From: Candidatus Pacearchaeota archaeon
Lineage (GTDB): Archaea > Nanobdellota > Nanobdellia > Pacearchaeales > GW2011-AR1
Direction of reading: 5' to 3'
Assembly (NCBI GenBank): GCA_026395775.1
Contig: JAPLYA010000122.1
Coordinates: forward strand, 1 to 18,505
Length of the DNA: 18,505 bases
A model generated the notes under the pieces. The model was not told where the DNA came from. It made no database searches and saw only the letters and a list, made by a program, of their open reading frames with translations. Positions 1 through 6,665 of the stretch are shown one piece after another. The position numbers were made by a program, and so were the translations under genes. Within the stretch, counting starts at the first letter, position 1. Every line of letters starts with the position of its first letter.

Positions 1-1040
<1,040 letters not shown>

Positions 1041-1455
1041 CACACAGATTATTTACTGACGACATTAGCTAACTAATAAATCATTTATCATTGATAAATC
1101 TAAAAATTTTTGTCAACTTTTTAATTGGATTCAAGATTTTTTAAACCAATCGCACAATTACCAAGTATACCGAAAAAGTTTAGAATTTACCTCTCAATAA
1201 TTCAACTCAACCAATATCAATTATTCGTTTAATTTTTCCTATATTCAACAAGAATAAACTTGCTAGAATTGAGCCTTACATATACCTCATACCCTAACAT
1301 TGTTCATTAAGGCACTCATCCTAGCTATTATAACCATTTTAGGTAAAATTTTCATTCAAAATAGGTTTATAAATGTTTCTATAAATTTTAAGAATTTTGA
1401 GACGAGAAAAAGCAGTTAACCGTATGTTTATAAACATGAAAATTTATTGTAATTC
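1041..1455. promoter_or_regulatory. Divergent spacer between 16S rRNA and a membrane-protein gene
   Basis: No gene is recognised in these 415 bases. They should carry the 16S promoter (minus strand) and the promoter of the gene at 1456 (+). Near the 16S side there is a 17-nt palindrome at 1083-1099 (ATTTATCA, T, TGATAAAT). A partial copy of the dispersed intergenic element lies at about 1121-1197. On the other side, an exact 14-bp palindrome, ATGTTTATAAACAT (1424-1437), contains the likely TATA box about 25 nt before the ATG at 1456. A second TATA-like run (GTTTATAAATG) lies near 1365-1376. The precise 16S start and any pre-rRNA processing stem could not be fixed by eye. Confidence 0.5.
1121..1197 (+). 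repeat. Dispersed intergenic element, copy A (partial)
   Basis: The right half matches the family: AAGTATACCGAAAAAGTTTAG (1163-1183) followed by a TTTACCTCTCAA-type end at 1186-1197. The left half is only weakly related (AATTGGATTCAAG, compare AATTGAGTTCAAAG in copy F). It lies in the spacer upstream of the 16S gene. Confidence 0.4.
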
Positions 1456-1797
1456 ATGAGCTTTATAGAGAATCTTAAAAAAGGATGGCTATTTGCTTTA
1501 ATTTCTATTATATTAAACACTATCCTTTTTTCAGTGCTTGGGATAGGAATACTCTTAGTTTCTTGGTATGAATTTGTGATAGTCTTATCTTATTCTATAT
1601 TGGGTTTTCTAGTTCCTTTTATTGTAATCCTATTAGGATATATTCTATTATCATTAATTTTAGGCAAGGTTAATAAAATTCTCGAAGGAAAAATGCAATC
1701 AAATCTCTCAAGACGGATTATATTAATTATTATAGGAGTAATTATATTAATTATTATCTCTTTTATCATCGCCAGACTTTTCCCATTTAATTTTTGA
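1456..1797 (+). CDS. Small three-helix membrane protein, unknown function
   Basis: 113 residues, strongly hydrophobic, not matched to a family I recognise. Three probable membrane segments are visible, at about residues 11-36, 40-69 and 87-108. The last is a nearly pure Ile/Leu/Val stretch. A short charged loop (about 70-86, with KVNKILEGKMQSNLSRR) separates helices 2 and 3 and would be cytosolic under the positive-inside rule. The ATG is supported by a palindromic TATA box at 1424-1437, centred about 25 nt upstream, implying a leaderless transcript. The stop codon is TGA. A winged-helix gene remnant follows at 1818, and similar 25-nt AT-rich direct repeats flank the gene (1374-1399 and 1798-1822). 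This could be a multi-pass accessory protein; composition alone cannot say more. Confidence 0.6.
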   Translation: MSFIENLKKGWLFALISIILNTILFSVLGIGILLVSWYEFVIVLSYSILGFLVPFIVILLGYILLSLILGKVNKILEGKMQSNLSRRIILIIIGVIILIIISFIIARLFPFNF

Positions 1798-1817
1798 TGT
1801 TTCTATGAATTTTTTGA

Positions 1818-1940
1818 TTTTGTTTAGGAGAACTCGTAAAAGAAGGTTTAGTTCTTTGCAAAAATCCCAAAGATCATTATTTTAAATACTACGAATTAAC
1901 TAGAAAAGGAAAAGATTTATTGAACAAACTTGATTTCTAA
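1818..1940 (+). pseudogene. C-terminal remnant of a winged-helix DNA-binding protein
   Basis: An open frame with no start codon runs from just after an in-frame TGA (1815-1817) to a TAA at 1938-1940. It encodes about 40 residues, including GELVKEGLVL, then YFKYYELTRKGKDLLNKL. This is the pattern of the last recognition-helix turn, the wing and the final helix of MarR/ArsR/PadR-type regulators (EEGLV..., YYxLTxKGxxLL). The helix-turn-helix half is missing, and no complementary N-terminal piece was found upstream. The likeliest reading is a decayed or truncated regulator. A start at a non-standard codon seems less likely because ATG, GTG and TTG are all absent from the frame near its beginning. 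It ends 10 nt before the convergent protease gene. Confidence 0.5.
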
Positions 1941-1950
1941 TATTAACCCC

Positions 1951-2400
1951 TCACTCTTCATCTTTCTTCTCTAAATATGCCACATTATTTGTCATATCAC
2001 AGAATAAAATATACTTTTTCTCTTTTAAAAAATCAGTTCCAATAATAGTGGGGATGTTGTATAGTTCCTCCATTTCTTTTTCAGATGTTGGCTTTATAAC
2101 ACAAACAGGAAATTCTTCTTTAATCAGTTTTCCATCTTCACTTCTGAAACAAAAGGTAAGCCGATTAAAGCAATATCCTTGATATTTTCTTCCCCCTATT
2201 CTTACAATATTTGTTTTTGGTAAAGATTCAAAAGAAATCTGCAGCCTCATTGCATCAAGATAGCTTAATATTGTTTTAGGAGAGCCAGTATCTAAAATAA
2301 AAGAGGTATTTAATATTTTTCTTGGGGTTGTTAGTAAAACCGTATTATTCAAATAAGTCATTTCTTCTTGGTTTAAAGAAGTCAATAAAGGTATTCTCAT
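1951..2400 (-). CDS. Retropepsin-like (clan AA) aspartic protease
   Basis: 149 residues. The signature is FILDTGSPKTILS (residues 34-46; catalytic Asp37 in Asp-Thr-Gly), followed by a second conserved hydrophobic-Gly block, PTIIGTDFL (117-125), as in retroviral-type pepsins, where this block supports the active-site loop. One DTG per chain implies a homodimeric enzyme. No signal peptide or membrane helix is visible, so action is probably cytosolic. The substrate is unknown. It is the last gene of the 58-aa ORF-uS2-DUF5678 operon, starting 2 nt after the DUF5678 stop. DUF5678-like small proteins next to retropepsin-like proteases are, to my knowledge, a recurrent pairing in archaea and bacteria, so the two probably act together. 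An internal Met14 is an alternative start, but the 2-nt spacing favours Met1. Confidence 0.82.
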   Translation of the reverse strand: MRIPLLTSLNQEEMTYLNNTVLLTTPRKILNTSFILDTGSPKTILSYLDAMRLQISFESLPKTNIVRIGGRKYQGYCFNRLTFCFRSEDGKLIKEEFPVCVIKPTSEKEMEELYNIPTIIGTDFLKEKKYILFCDMTNNVAYLEKKDEE

Positions 2401-2402
2401 TG

Positions 2403-2684
2403 TTATAATATAACAATTTCGCCCTTAGGAGTTACAAACTTAATAAGAACTAAATTGCTATCTTCTCCTTTTTTCTCAAGTTTTCCTATTAAAATACTAG
2501 CATTTTTATCTGCATCTATAACTGAACAGTTTTTTATTGCTACAAATTGACTTTCATAGTTTGCTCTAAGCTTTTCAGAATTTTCTTGAAACCATTTTAA
2601 ATCAATACTCGAACATGTTAGAAGTTGCAATTCATTCATGTTAACTTTAATTCCTTTTAGTTTAAAAACCTTTCTTTGCTGCAC
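2403..2684 (-). CDS. DUF5678-like small protein, partner of the downstream protease
   Basis: 93 residues. The core DLKWFQENSEKLRANYESQF (28-47), then VAIKNCSVIDADKNASILI, resembles the DUF5678 pattern: a W-containing helix, then a strand 'F/WVAI.ng.vi..', then a helix and a C-terminal strand pair (NLVLIKFVTPKGEIVIL). Function is not established for this family. It starts 7 nt after the uS2 stop and ends 2 nt before the protease start, so all three should share one transcript. A second Met at residue 16 (about 2639) is an alternative start that would remove a lysine-rich leader and begin closer to the recognised domain. The pairing suggests a substrate, regulator or adaptor of the protease; that is inference from adjacency. 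Confidence 0.7.
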   Translation of the reverse strand: MQQRKVFKLKGIKVNMNELQLLTCSSIDLKWFQENSEKLRANYESQFVAIKNCSVIDADKNASILIGKLEKKGEDSNLVLIKFVTPKGEIVIL

Positions 2685-2691
2685 TTAATTA

Positions 2692-3546
2692 CTAAGCCTG
2701 CTGGCTGTCATCCTCAACAAAATCACTCATCTTGACTTCTTTGTCAATCTTCTTTTCTTTTAGATATTCTCTAGCCAGAATATAGAAAATTAATCCTATT
2801 GACTTACTGTGTTTGTTGTTTCCAGGAACAAATTCATCAACACCGAATGTATAATTGTTTGTGTCACAGATTCCAAAAACTTTTTTCTTCACTATCTTTG
2901 CATCATTCAAAGCATTTTTATCAATCCAAGGATCGCAAATAAAAACCATATCTGTTTCAAAGAAGTTTGGCAATCTCGGATTTGTTAAAATTCCAGCAGG
3001 ATATTTTTTAGTGAAAATTCTTACTCCTGTTAATTGAGAAAATTTTTCAACAGCTTTCCAGCCAGCTTCTCTTTTGCACACAACAATGAAATTTTCAGGA
3101 TCATACTTGATTAGTTTCTTGATAAGCTCTCTTAACTGTTTGTCAATTAAATTTTTATTGATTATTGCGATTCCATCATTTCTCCTTCTGTATACAAAAG
3201 GCCTCATGTGGGGGGTTATAACCTTTGTTCCAATATAAATCCCAGAATCAACATAATCATTAACAGGAACTAAAGTTTTTCTGGATGCTTCCAGCTTTTC
3301 CTTCAGCTCTTCGCTTGTTACTTCTCCGAGTTTTTCAGCTAGCTTTTTTGCTTTTTCCTCAAGCTCTTTTTTAGTAATTTTTTTCTTTACTTCTTCTTTT
3401 CCGCCCTCAATAGGTGCTTGCGGGGAGAATATATCAATTCCTATATCTATATCAGGGAATTCTTCTGTAGCTTCAGCTACATCTTTCTTTTCTTCAACTG
3501 CTTCAACTTTTCCTTCAGTTTGTTCTGTTTTCTTTTTTCGCGCCAT
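2692..3546 (-). CDS. rps2: 30S ribosomal protein uS2 with long charged N-terminal extension
   Basis: 284 residues. The uS2 domain occupies about 97-270. YVDSGIYIGTKVITPHMRPF corresponds to the archaeal/eukaryotic 'YL.aGvHiGT' start, DGIAIINKNLIDKQL follows it, and YPAGILTNPRLPNFFETDMVFICDP matches the diagnostic 'FpaGtlTNP' block. Archaeal uS2 is usually near 200-230 residues. Here about 90 extra residues lie in front: a Lys/Glu-rich stretch with a hydrophobic-acidic patch (FPDIDIGIDIF, 30-40) and a predicted helix (about 55-90). There is also a short acidic tail. It binds the head-platform junction of the small subunit. It starts 4 nt after the upstream 58-aa ORF and is followed by DUF5678 and a protease. 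An enolase-uS2 order is common in archaea and supports the call. Confidence 0.95.
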   Translation of the reverse strand: MARKKKTEQTEGKVEAVEEKKDVAEATEEFPDIDIGIDIFSPQAPIEGGKEEVKKKITKKELEEKAKKLAEKLGEVTSEELKEKLEASRKTLVPVNDYVDSGIYIGTKVITPHMRPFVYRRRNDGIAIINKNLIDKQLRELIKKLIKYDPENFIVVCKREAGWKAVEKFSQLTGVRIFTKKYPAGILTNPRLPNFFETDMVFICDPWIDKNALNDAKIVKKKVFGICDTNNYTFGVDEFVPGNNKHSKSIGLIFYILAREYLKEKKIDKEVKMSDFVEDDSQQA

Positions 3547-3550
3547 GTTT

Positions 3551-3727
3551 TTATTCTCTTGTTTTATATTCGAATAATATCTCGGAATTTAGCAATCTCC
3601 CAATTACCCTCTTATCTGCTAATATCCCCGTCTCAGCCATTCTTAATGCTTCTCTTCTGCATCCAGCAGGAATCCTTTCTGATTCATAATGACCATTAAC
3701 TTCTCCTATAACTTCATAGTATCTCAT
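3551..3727 (-). CDS. 58-aa ORF leading the uS2 operon, unknown (possibly eL20/LX-like)
   Basis: A 58-residue frame from ATG (3725-3727) to TAA (3551-3553), ending 4 nt before the uS2 start codon. It begins MRYYEVIGEVNGHYESERIP, then AGCRREALRMAE, and ends EILFEYKTRE. The apparent strand-strand-helix-strand layout (YEVIGEV, REALRMAE, SEILFEYK) is reminiscent of the small archaeal ribosomal protein LX/eL20 (about 75 residues, 'F.V.G....A..e.eA...'), but the diagnostic GSRH motif is absent, so this is only a suggestion. A TATA-like AAATAAAT lies about 29-36 nt upstream, inside an inverted repeat (3740-3777). The position between that promoter and uS2 and the continuous coding pattern argue that it is real. 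Confidence 0.6.
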   Translation of the reverse strand: MRYYEVIGEVNGHYESERIPAGCRREALRMAETGILADKRVIGRLLNSEILFEYKTRE

Positions 3728-4037
3728 ATTATAATAAGTTCACGAGTTTGTCCGGATTTATTTCAGCCGGTACGTGATCAAAAAATTCCTCCGAAATTTT
3801 GGAATTTTTGGATGCTCAGAAATGCAAATTTATTAAGCATTTTTGACATTATAAAAACCCTAGATATGGGGGGTTTTTAAATCTTACTTCTCGCCCTCGC
3901 AAGCTCGGGCTCGAATAAATTTAGCCCTGCTTCATAGCCTCAGAGTTCGGCCATTTTGCAGTTATTTTTACAATTGGTAATAGAAAATTTTTTGATGCAT
4001 TGGGAAATTGAGTTCATTGGTTAGTTAAAGTTAGTTG
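3728..4037. promoter_or_regulatory. 310-bp gap between enolase and the uS2 operon: inverted repeats, GC-rich patch
   Basis: No protein gene is seen. Reading from the uS2 side, the gap holds an inverted repeat around the promoter (TCACG 3740-3744 with CGTGA 3773-3777, enclosing CCGG 3752-3755 and CCGG 3767-3770). It then holds an exact 9-bp inverted repeat, AAAAATTCC 3781-3789 with GGAATTTTT 3801-3809, and a hairpin at 3853-3878. Next comes a GC-rich patch (3888-3955) that is unusual for this AT-rich DNA and has a GGGCT/AGCCC stem (3907-3911 with 3923-3927). A copy of the dispersed element reaches into the enolase 3' end. The patch could be an enolase 3' UTR or a separate small RNA. Confidence 0.45.
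3853..3878 (-). terminator. Candidate terminator hairpin downstream of enolase
   Basis: An 8-bp inverted repeat (AAAAACCC 3853-3860, GGGTTTTT 3871-3878; 10-nt loop). On the minus strand it ends in GGGTTTTTATAAT, a hairpin followed by a T-run. It lies about 160 nt beyond the enolase stop codon, so it would end either an enolase mRNA with a long 3' UTR or a small RNA from the GC-rich patch. Confidence 0.4.
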
Positions 4038-4047
4038 TTATCTCTCA
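3998..4047 (+). repeat. Dispersed intergenic element, copy C (compact)
   Basis: A short copy. GGGAAATTGAGTTCATTGG is followed almost directly by GTTAGTTGTTATCTCTCAA. It shares the exact 15-mer AAATTGAGTTCATTG with copy E. Its right end overlaps the last codons of the enolase gene: on the minus strand GAG AGA TAA supplies the final Glu-Arg-stop. Confidence 0.45.
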
Positions 4048-5216
4048 ATATTTTTTTCAATCTGCATCAACCTATCAAGCTTAATTTCTCTCTCCTTACC
4101 TCGTATGCCAAACTTGACAAAATCAGACTGCAAACCAAATGCTAAATCAGCAGCAGCATAATCCATTGTCTCTCCGCTTCTATGGGAGAAAACAGTTGCA
4201 ATCTCATATTTCTTGCAGGCGTCACTTAATTTTTTTATTTCTAGCAAGCTTCCATTCTGATTTGGTTTTAATATAACAGAATTAATGCTTCTGGACATAA
4301 GCGCTTTTCTAAATCTTTCTAAATGGCTGGCTGTTAAATCATCCCCTACAATTAAGCAAGCCCTAGACTTGATTATATCCTGTCTTAATTTTGCAAAAGA
4401 ATCAAAATCATCTTCATTAAAAGGATCTTCCACATACCCAAGTCTATATTTTTCAATTAGCTCTTTAACATATTCAAGCTGCTGCTCTGTCTTTAATCTC
4501 TTCCCGGGATTCTTGTAATTATAGGTAAAATTAAAGAAACTGCTCGAAGCCATGTCTAATCCAATTTCAACCCGCTCACTTGACTCAAGCTCTTCTCTAA
4601 CCTTATTCAGAACATCTAATGCTTCTTCATTTTCGAAACTAGTTGCCCATGCTCCCTCATAGTTTAATTTTCCTTGGGCTTTTCTTAATTTCAAAATTTT
4701 CCCACAAGTTTCCCATGCCTTATTCATTAGGAAAACTCTGTCAACAAACTTCACAGCTTTCGGAATAACAAGATATTCTTGAAAATCTGGCTTAGTAAAA
4801 TTTGTTAATTGAGTATGTAAACCCCCACCAATACAATTTCCAACAGGATAGGGCATTCTTCTAGCTTTTTCATTTACCAGTTGCCAAAGTTCCTTTCCCT
4901 GTTCAACAGCCAGGGCTTTAAGAATGCTAGTTTCTAGAGCAAACAAGCTGTTCGCTCCTATTTTTCCTCTGATAACAGCTTCAATTTTCTCTAAATCTTT
5001 AAACTGTTCAATGGAAAAATCAAACTTATTATTTTCAAGCTGAATAATATCATGCTGAACACTTCCCAGAAAACTCCTAGATTCATATTTTCCAGTTGAT
5101 GTTCCCGATGGAGAGCTTGCTGAAAATATTCCATGTTCAGTTCTCACAAGAACTTCAATTGTTTCTTCACCTCTGGAATCTTTTATTATTCTGGCGCTCA
5201 CTTCTTTTATTCTCAT
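4038..5216 (-). CDS. eno: Enolase (2-phosphoglycerate dehydratase)
   Basis: 392 residues, somewhat short for the family (about 410-430). It interconverts 2-phosphoglycerate and phosphoenolpyruvate in glycolysis/gluconeogenesis, in the cytosol. Recognisable blocks are SPSGTSTG at 35-42 (substrate loop), GGGLH with His134, Gln146-Glu147, EGAW with Glu188 in place of the usual DEGGF, and GLDMASS with Mg ligand Asp221. Further on are VEDPFNEDD (Glu263), VGDDL (Asp292), ILKPNQ (Lys317), SHRSGET (His345-Arg-Ser) and FVKFG (Lys368). All expected catalytic positions have an acceptable residue, so activity is likely despite divergence. It is flanked by rpoK and uS2 as in many archaea, but has its own TATA box (CTTTATTAATC, 5236-5246), 20-30 nt before the ATG. 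Confidence 0.93.
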   Translation of the reverse strand: MRIKEVSARIIKDSRGEETIEVLVRTEHGIFSASSPSGTSTGKYESRSFLGSVQHDIIQLENNKFDFSIEQFKDLEKIEAVIRGKIGANSLFALETSILKALAVEQGKELWQLVNEKARRMPYPVGNCIGGGLHTQLTNFTKPDFQEYLVIPKAVKFVDRVFLMNKAWETCGKILKLRKAQGKLNYEGAWATSFENEEALDVLNKVREELESSERVEIGLDMASSSFFNFTYNYKNPGKRLKTEQQLEYVKELIEKYRLGYVEDPFNEDDFDSFAKLRQDIIKSRACLIVGDDLTASHLERFRKALMSRSINSVILKPNQNGSLLEIKKLSDACKKYEIATVFSHRSGETMDYAAADLAFGLQSDFVKFGIRGKEREIKLDRLMQIEKNIER

Positions 5217-5235
5217 ATATTCTCAAGAGAAAACC

Positions 5236-5246
5236 GATTAATAAAG
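5236..5246 (-). promoter_or_regulatory. TATA box of enolase
   Basis: CTTTATTAATC on the minus strand, 20-30 nt upstream of the enolase ATG. The spacing predicts a leaderless or nearly leaderless transcript. Confidence 0.55.
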
Positions 5247-5260
5247 ATTTCTACTTTTGA

Positions 5261-5373
5261 TAGTAATAAGAAAAAATCTTGTTCGCCGCAGGAAAAATTG
5301 TGCAGGTTGGTTAATTAAACCAATGAACTCAATTAAAACCTACACAAAACATCAGTTAGTTTTTACCTCTCAA
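5261..5373 (+). repeat. Dispersed intergenic element, copy B
   Basis: The left arm contains GCCGCAGGAAAAATTG (5285-5300), identical to copy E. The centre is a hairpin built on TTGGTTTAATTAAACCAA-type sequence (about 5308-5325), followed by CCAATGAACTCAATT, the inverse of the motif in copies C and E. The right arm has ACAAAACATCAGTTAGT (5344-5360), identical to copy H, then TTTTTACCTCTCAA. It fills the gap between rpoK and enolase. Confidence 0.6.
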
Positions 5374-5392
5374 AATTTATCTCTAGAAACCA

Positions 5393-5779
5393 TCAAATCT
5401 CAGCAGCTTCTGCCTCGATTCCACCAGAGGTTTCTTCAACCTCATCTTCAGGAGTAGTTAACTCCATAATTTCCCCTTCCTGGACTATTTTCTTTTCCTC
5501 GGTTTCTTCTTCGCTTTCTTTTCCTTCCATAGCAGCTTCTTTCTTCAAGCCAATATCAACTTTTTTTGGAAATGGTCTTCTAACAGTTATGGGCAGGACA
5601 CCAGCATGAAACTCAATCTCCGCAATTCTCAAAGGATCATATCTGGCATTCTCAAGTTGCTCTTTGTCAACTTTTAAAAGTAAAGGCGCATCCATTGCAA
5701 TTTGCAAAGCTCTTGCTCCCAAAATTCTTGCAACTTCGTATTTTGTAAAATTTTCTTTCTTATCTTCTTTTACTATCAT
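5393..5779 (-). CDS. rpoK: DNA-directed RNA polymerase subunit Rpo6 (RpoK/omega) with acidic tail
   Basis: 128 residues. The N-terminal 12-72 is a clear RpoK/Rpb6/omega domain: FTKYEVARILGARALQIAMD (helices gripping the Rpo1 C-terminus) and DPLRIAEIEFHAGVLPITVRRPFP. It helps assemble and stabilise RNA polymerase. Archaeal RpoK usually ends near this point. Here about 55 additional residues rich in Glu (EESEETEEKK type, ending GGIEAEAAEI) form a probably disordered acidic tail. It has its own TATA box (CTTTTAAAAATTT, 5794-5806) about 15-27 nt before the ATG and follows a double hairpin that should close the exosome operon. Gene order rpoK-eno-uS2 is a conserved archaeal arrangement. The stop codon is TGA. 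Confidence 0.95.
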   Translation of the reverse strand: MIVKEDKKENFTKYEVARILGARALQIAMDAPLLLKVDKEQLENARYDPLRIAEIEFHAGVLPITVRRPFPKKVDIGLKKEAAMEGKESEEETEEKKIVQEGEIMELTTPEDEVEETSGGIEAEAAEI

Positions 5780-5793
5780 TTTAATAAATTATC

Positions 5794-5806
5794 AAATTTT
5801 TAAAAG
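5794..5806 (-). promoter_or_regulatory. TATA box of rpoK
   Basis: CTTTTAAAAATTT on the minus strand, 15-27 nt before the rpoK ATG. It directly abuts the terminator-like hairpin of the upstream exosome operon, whose T-run merges with it. Confidence 0.5.
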
Positions 5807-5855
5807 CTTGGGGATTTATCAAAATCTCCAAGATGTTAAACTGCTTGCAGTTTAA
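5807..5855 (-). terminator. Tandem hairpins closing the exosome operon
   Basis: Two adjacent inverted repeats follow the rrp42 stop codon (5856-5858) without a spacer. The first is exact: TTAAACTG 5836-5843 and CAGTTTAA 5848-5855 (8 bp, 4-nt loop). The second is CTTGGGGATTT 5807-5817 and AAATCTCCAAG 5822-5832 (11 bp, 4-nt loop; one pair is G-U or a mismatch depending on strand). On the transcribed strand the second stem is followed by CTTTTAAAAATTT. This looks like a terminator or 3'-end-protecting structure. Confidence 0.6.
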
Positions 5856-6665
5856 TTACTCCCCAACAGCCTTATATACTAATTTTGAAAGCTCTTTAAA
5901 CTTTTCCACCCCTAAATCAAGCATTTTTTCTAGTTCTTCTTCTGTTAAATCAGCTTCTCCACCCTTCTGCATTGCCGTAATCATAACTTCTTTCTTCCCA
6001 AATAAAGCCATTGAGACTCTTGCTTCACTTGTATCTTCTTCTTCTCTAGTGGGATCGACAATTATTTTCTTGCCAATCTTGTGGAAAGTTATTGTTAAAG
6101 GAGTCTTATCTGTTAATGGAATAGGCTTATTTGTTAGCTTGCCAAATTCAATTTTTCCTGTTTTTTCATCATATTTTGGCATTTTTGCATTTTTCAAAGC
6201 AACAACACATGCTAGAGCAGCCGCATCAATCATGTTTCCATCTTCATTTAAAGGATATATGTCAAGCATAATTGAATAAACTTTTTCCCCTTCTTTTATG
6301 CATAACTTGCCAAAATCAATAAACCCAGATTCTCTGACTCCCCTATCAACGATCCTAGCTATCTCAATTGCTTCAATAGATGGGGGACCAGATTCAAATC
6401 TTGGAGATGACAAAGGAAGAAGTTCACAAGTTGTCATTAGTGTTCCTTCTCCCTCATGATCAGTATAGGGCTCGGCTGTTGCAATTTTGACCCCAGCAAT
6501 AACTTCTGTATTCCCAAATTTTACTCTTGCGCTCCCCTCTGCATTCTTGCTTACACCAATCTCAATTTCAATCTTCCTAAAATCTTCAAGATTTCTAGAA
6601 TCAAATCTCTTCCCCTCATTCAAATAATCGAGTATTCTCTGTTTTGTTAAATTTGATATTTCCAT
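5856..6665 (-). CDS. rrp42: Exosome complex subunit Rrp42 (non-catalytic RNase PH-like)
   Basis: 269 residues, typical Rrp42 length. The RNase PH fold is recognisable: GKRFDSRNLEDFRKIEIEIG near the N-terminus, SARVKFGNTEVIAGVKI (45-61), then LLPLSSPRFESGPPS (82-96) and IEIARIVDRGVRESGFID. The central part holds MLDIYPLNEDGNMIDAA. Near the C-terminus, VDPTREEEDTSEARVSMALF (about 202-221) replaces the catalytic Asp-containing loop of Rrp41. Rrp42 pairs with Rrp41 as three heterodimers forming the hexameric ring that degrades RNA from 3' to 5' phosphorolytically. Its ATG overlaps the rrp41 stop by one base (TAATG), implying coupled translation and equal stoichiometry. Confidence 0.96.
   Translation of the reverse strand: MEISNLTKQRILDYLNEGKRFDSRNLEDFRKIEIEIGVSKNAEGSARVKFGNTEVIAGVKIATAEPYTDHEGEGTLMTTCELLPLSSPRFESGPPSIEAIEIARIVDRGVRESGFIDFGKLCIKEGEKVYSIMLDIYPLNEDGNMIDAAALACVVALKNAKMPKYDEKTGKIEFGKLTNKPIPLTDKTPLTITFHKIGKKIIVDPTREEEDTSEARVSMALFGKKEVMITAMQKGGEADLTEEELEKMLDLGVEKFKELSKLVYKAVGE

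Noticed and set aside
3888..3960. tRNA gene in the GC-rich patch (GGGCTCGAATAAATTTAGCCC looks like a T-arm)
   Set aside because: The loop is 11 nt rather than 7, and no acceptor, D or anticodon arms fit around it.
5833..6279. 148-codon open frame on the + strand
   Set aside because: Antisense shadow of rrp42, which has an unambiguous RNase PH fold; the + frame is Ser/Phe-rich as expected for the complement of an AT-rich gene.
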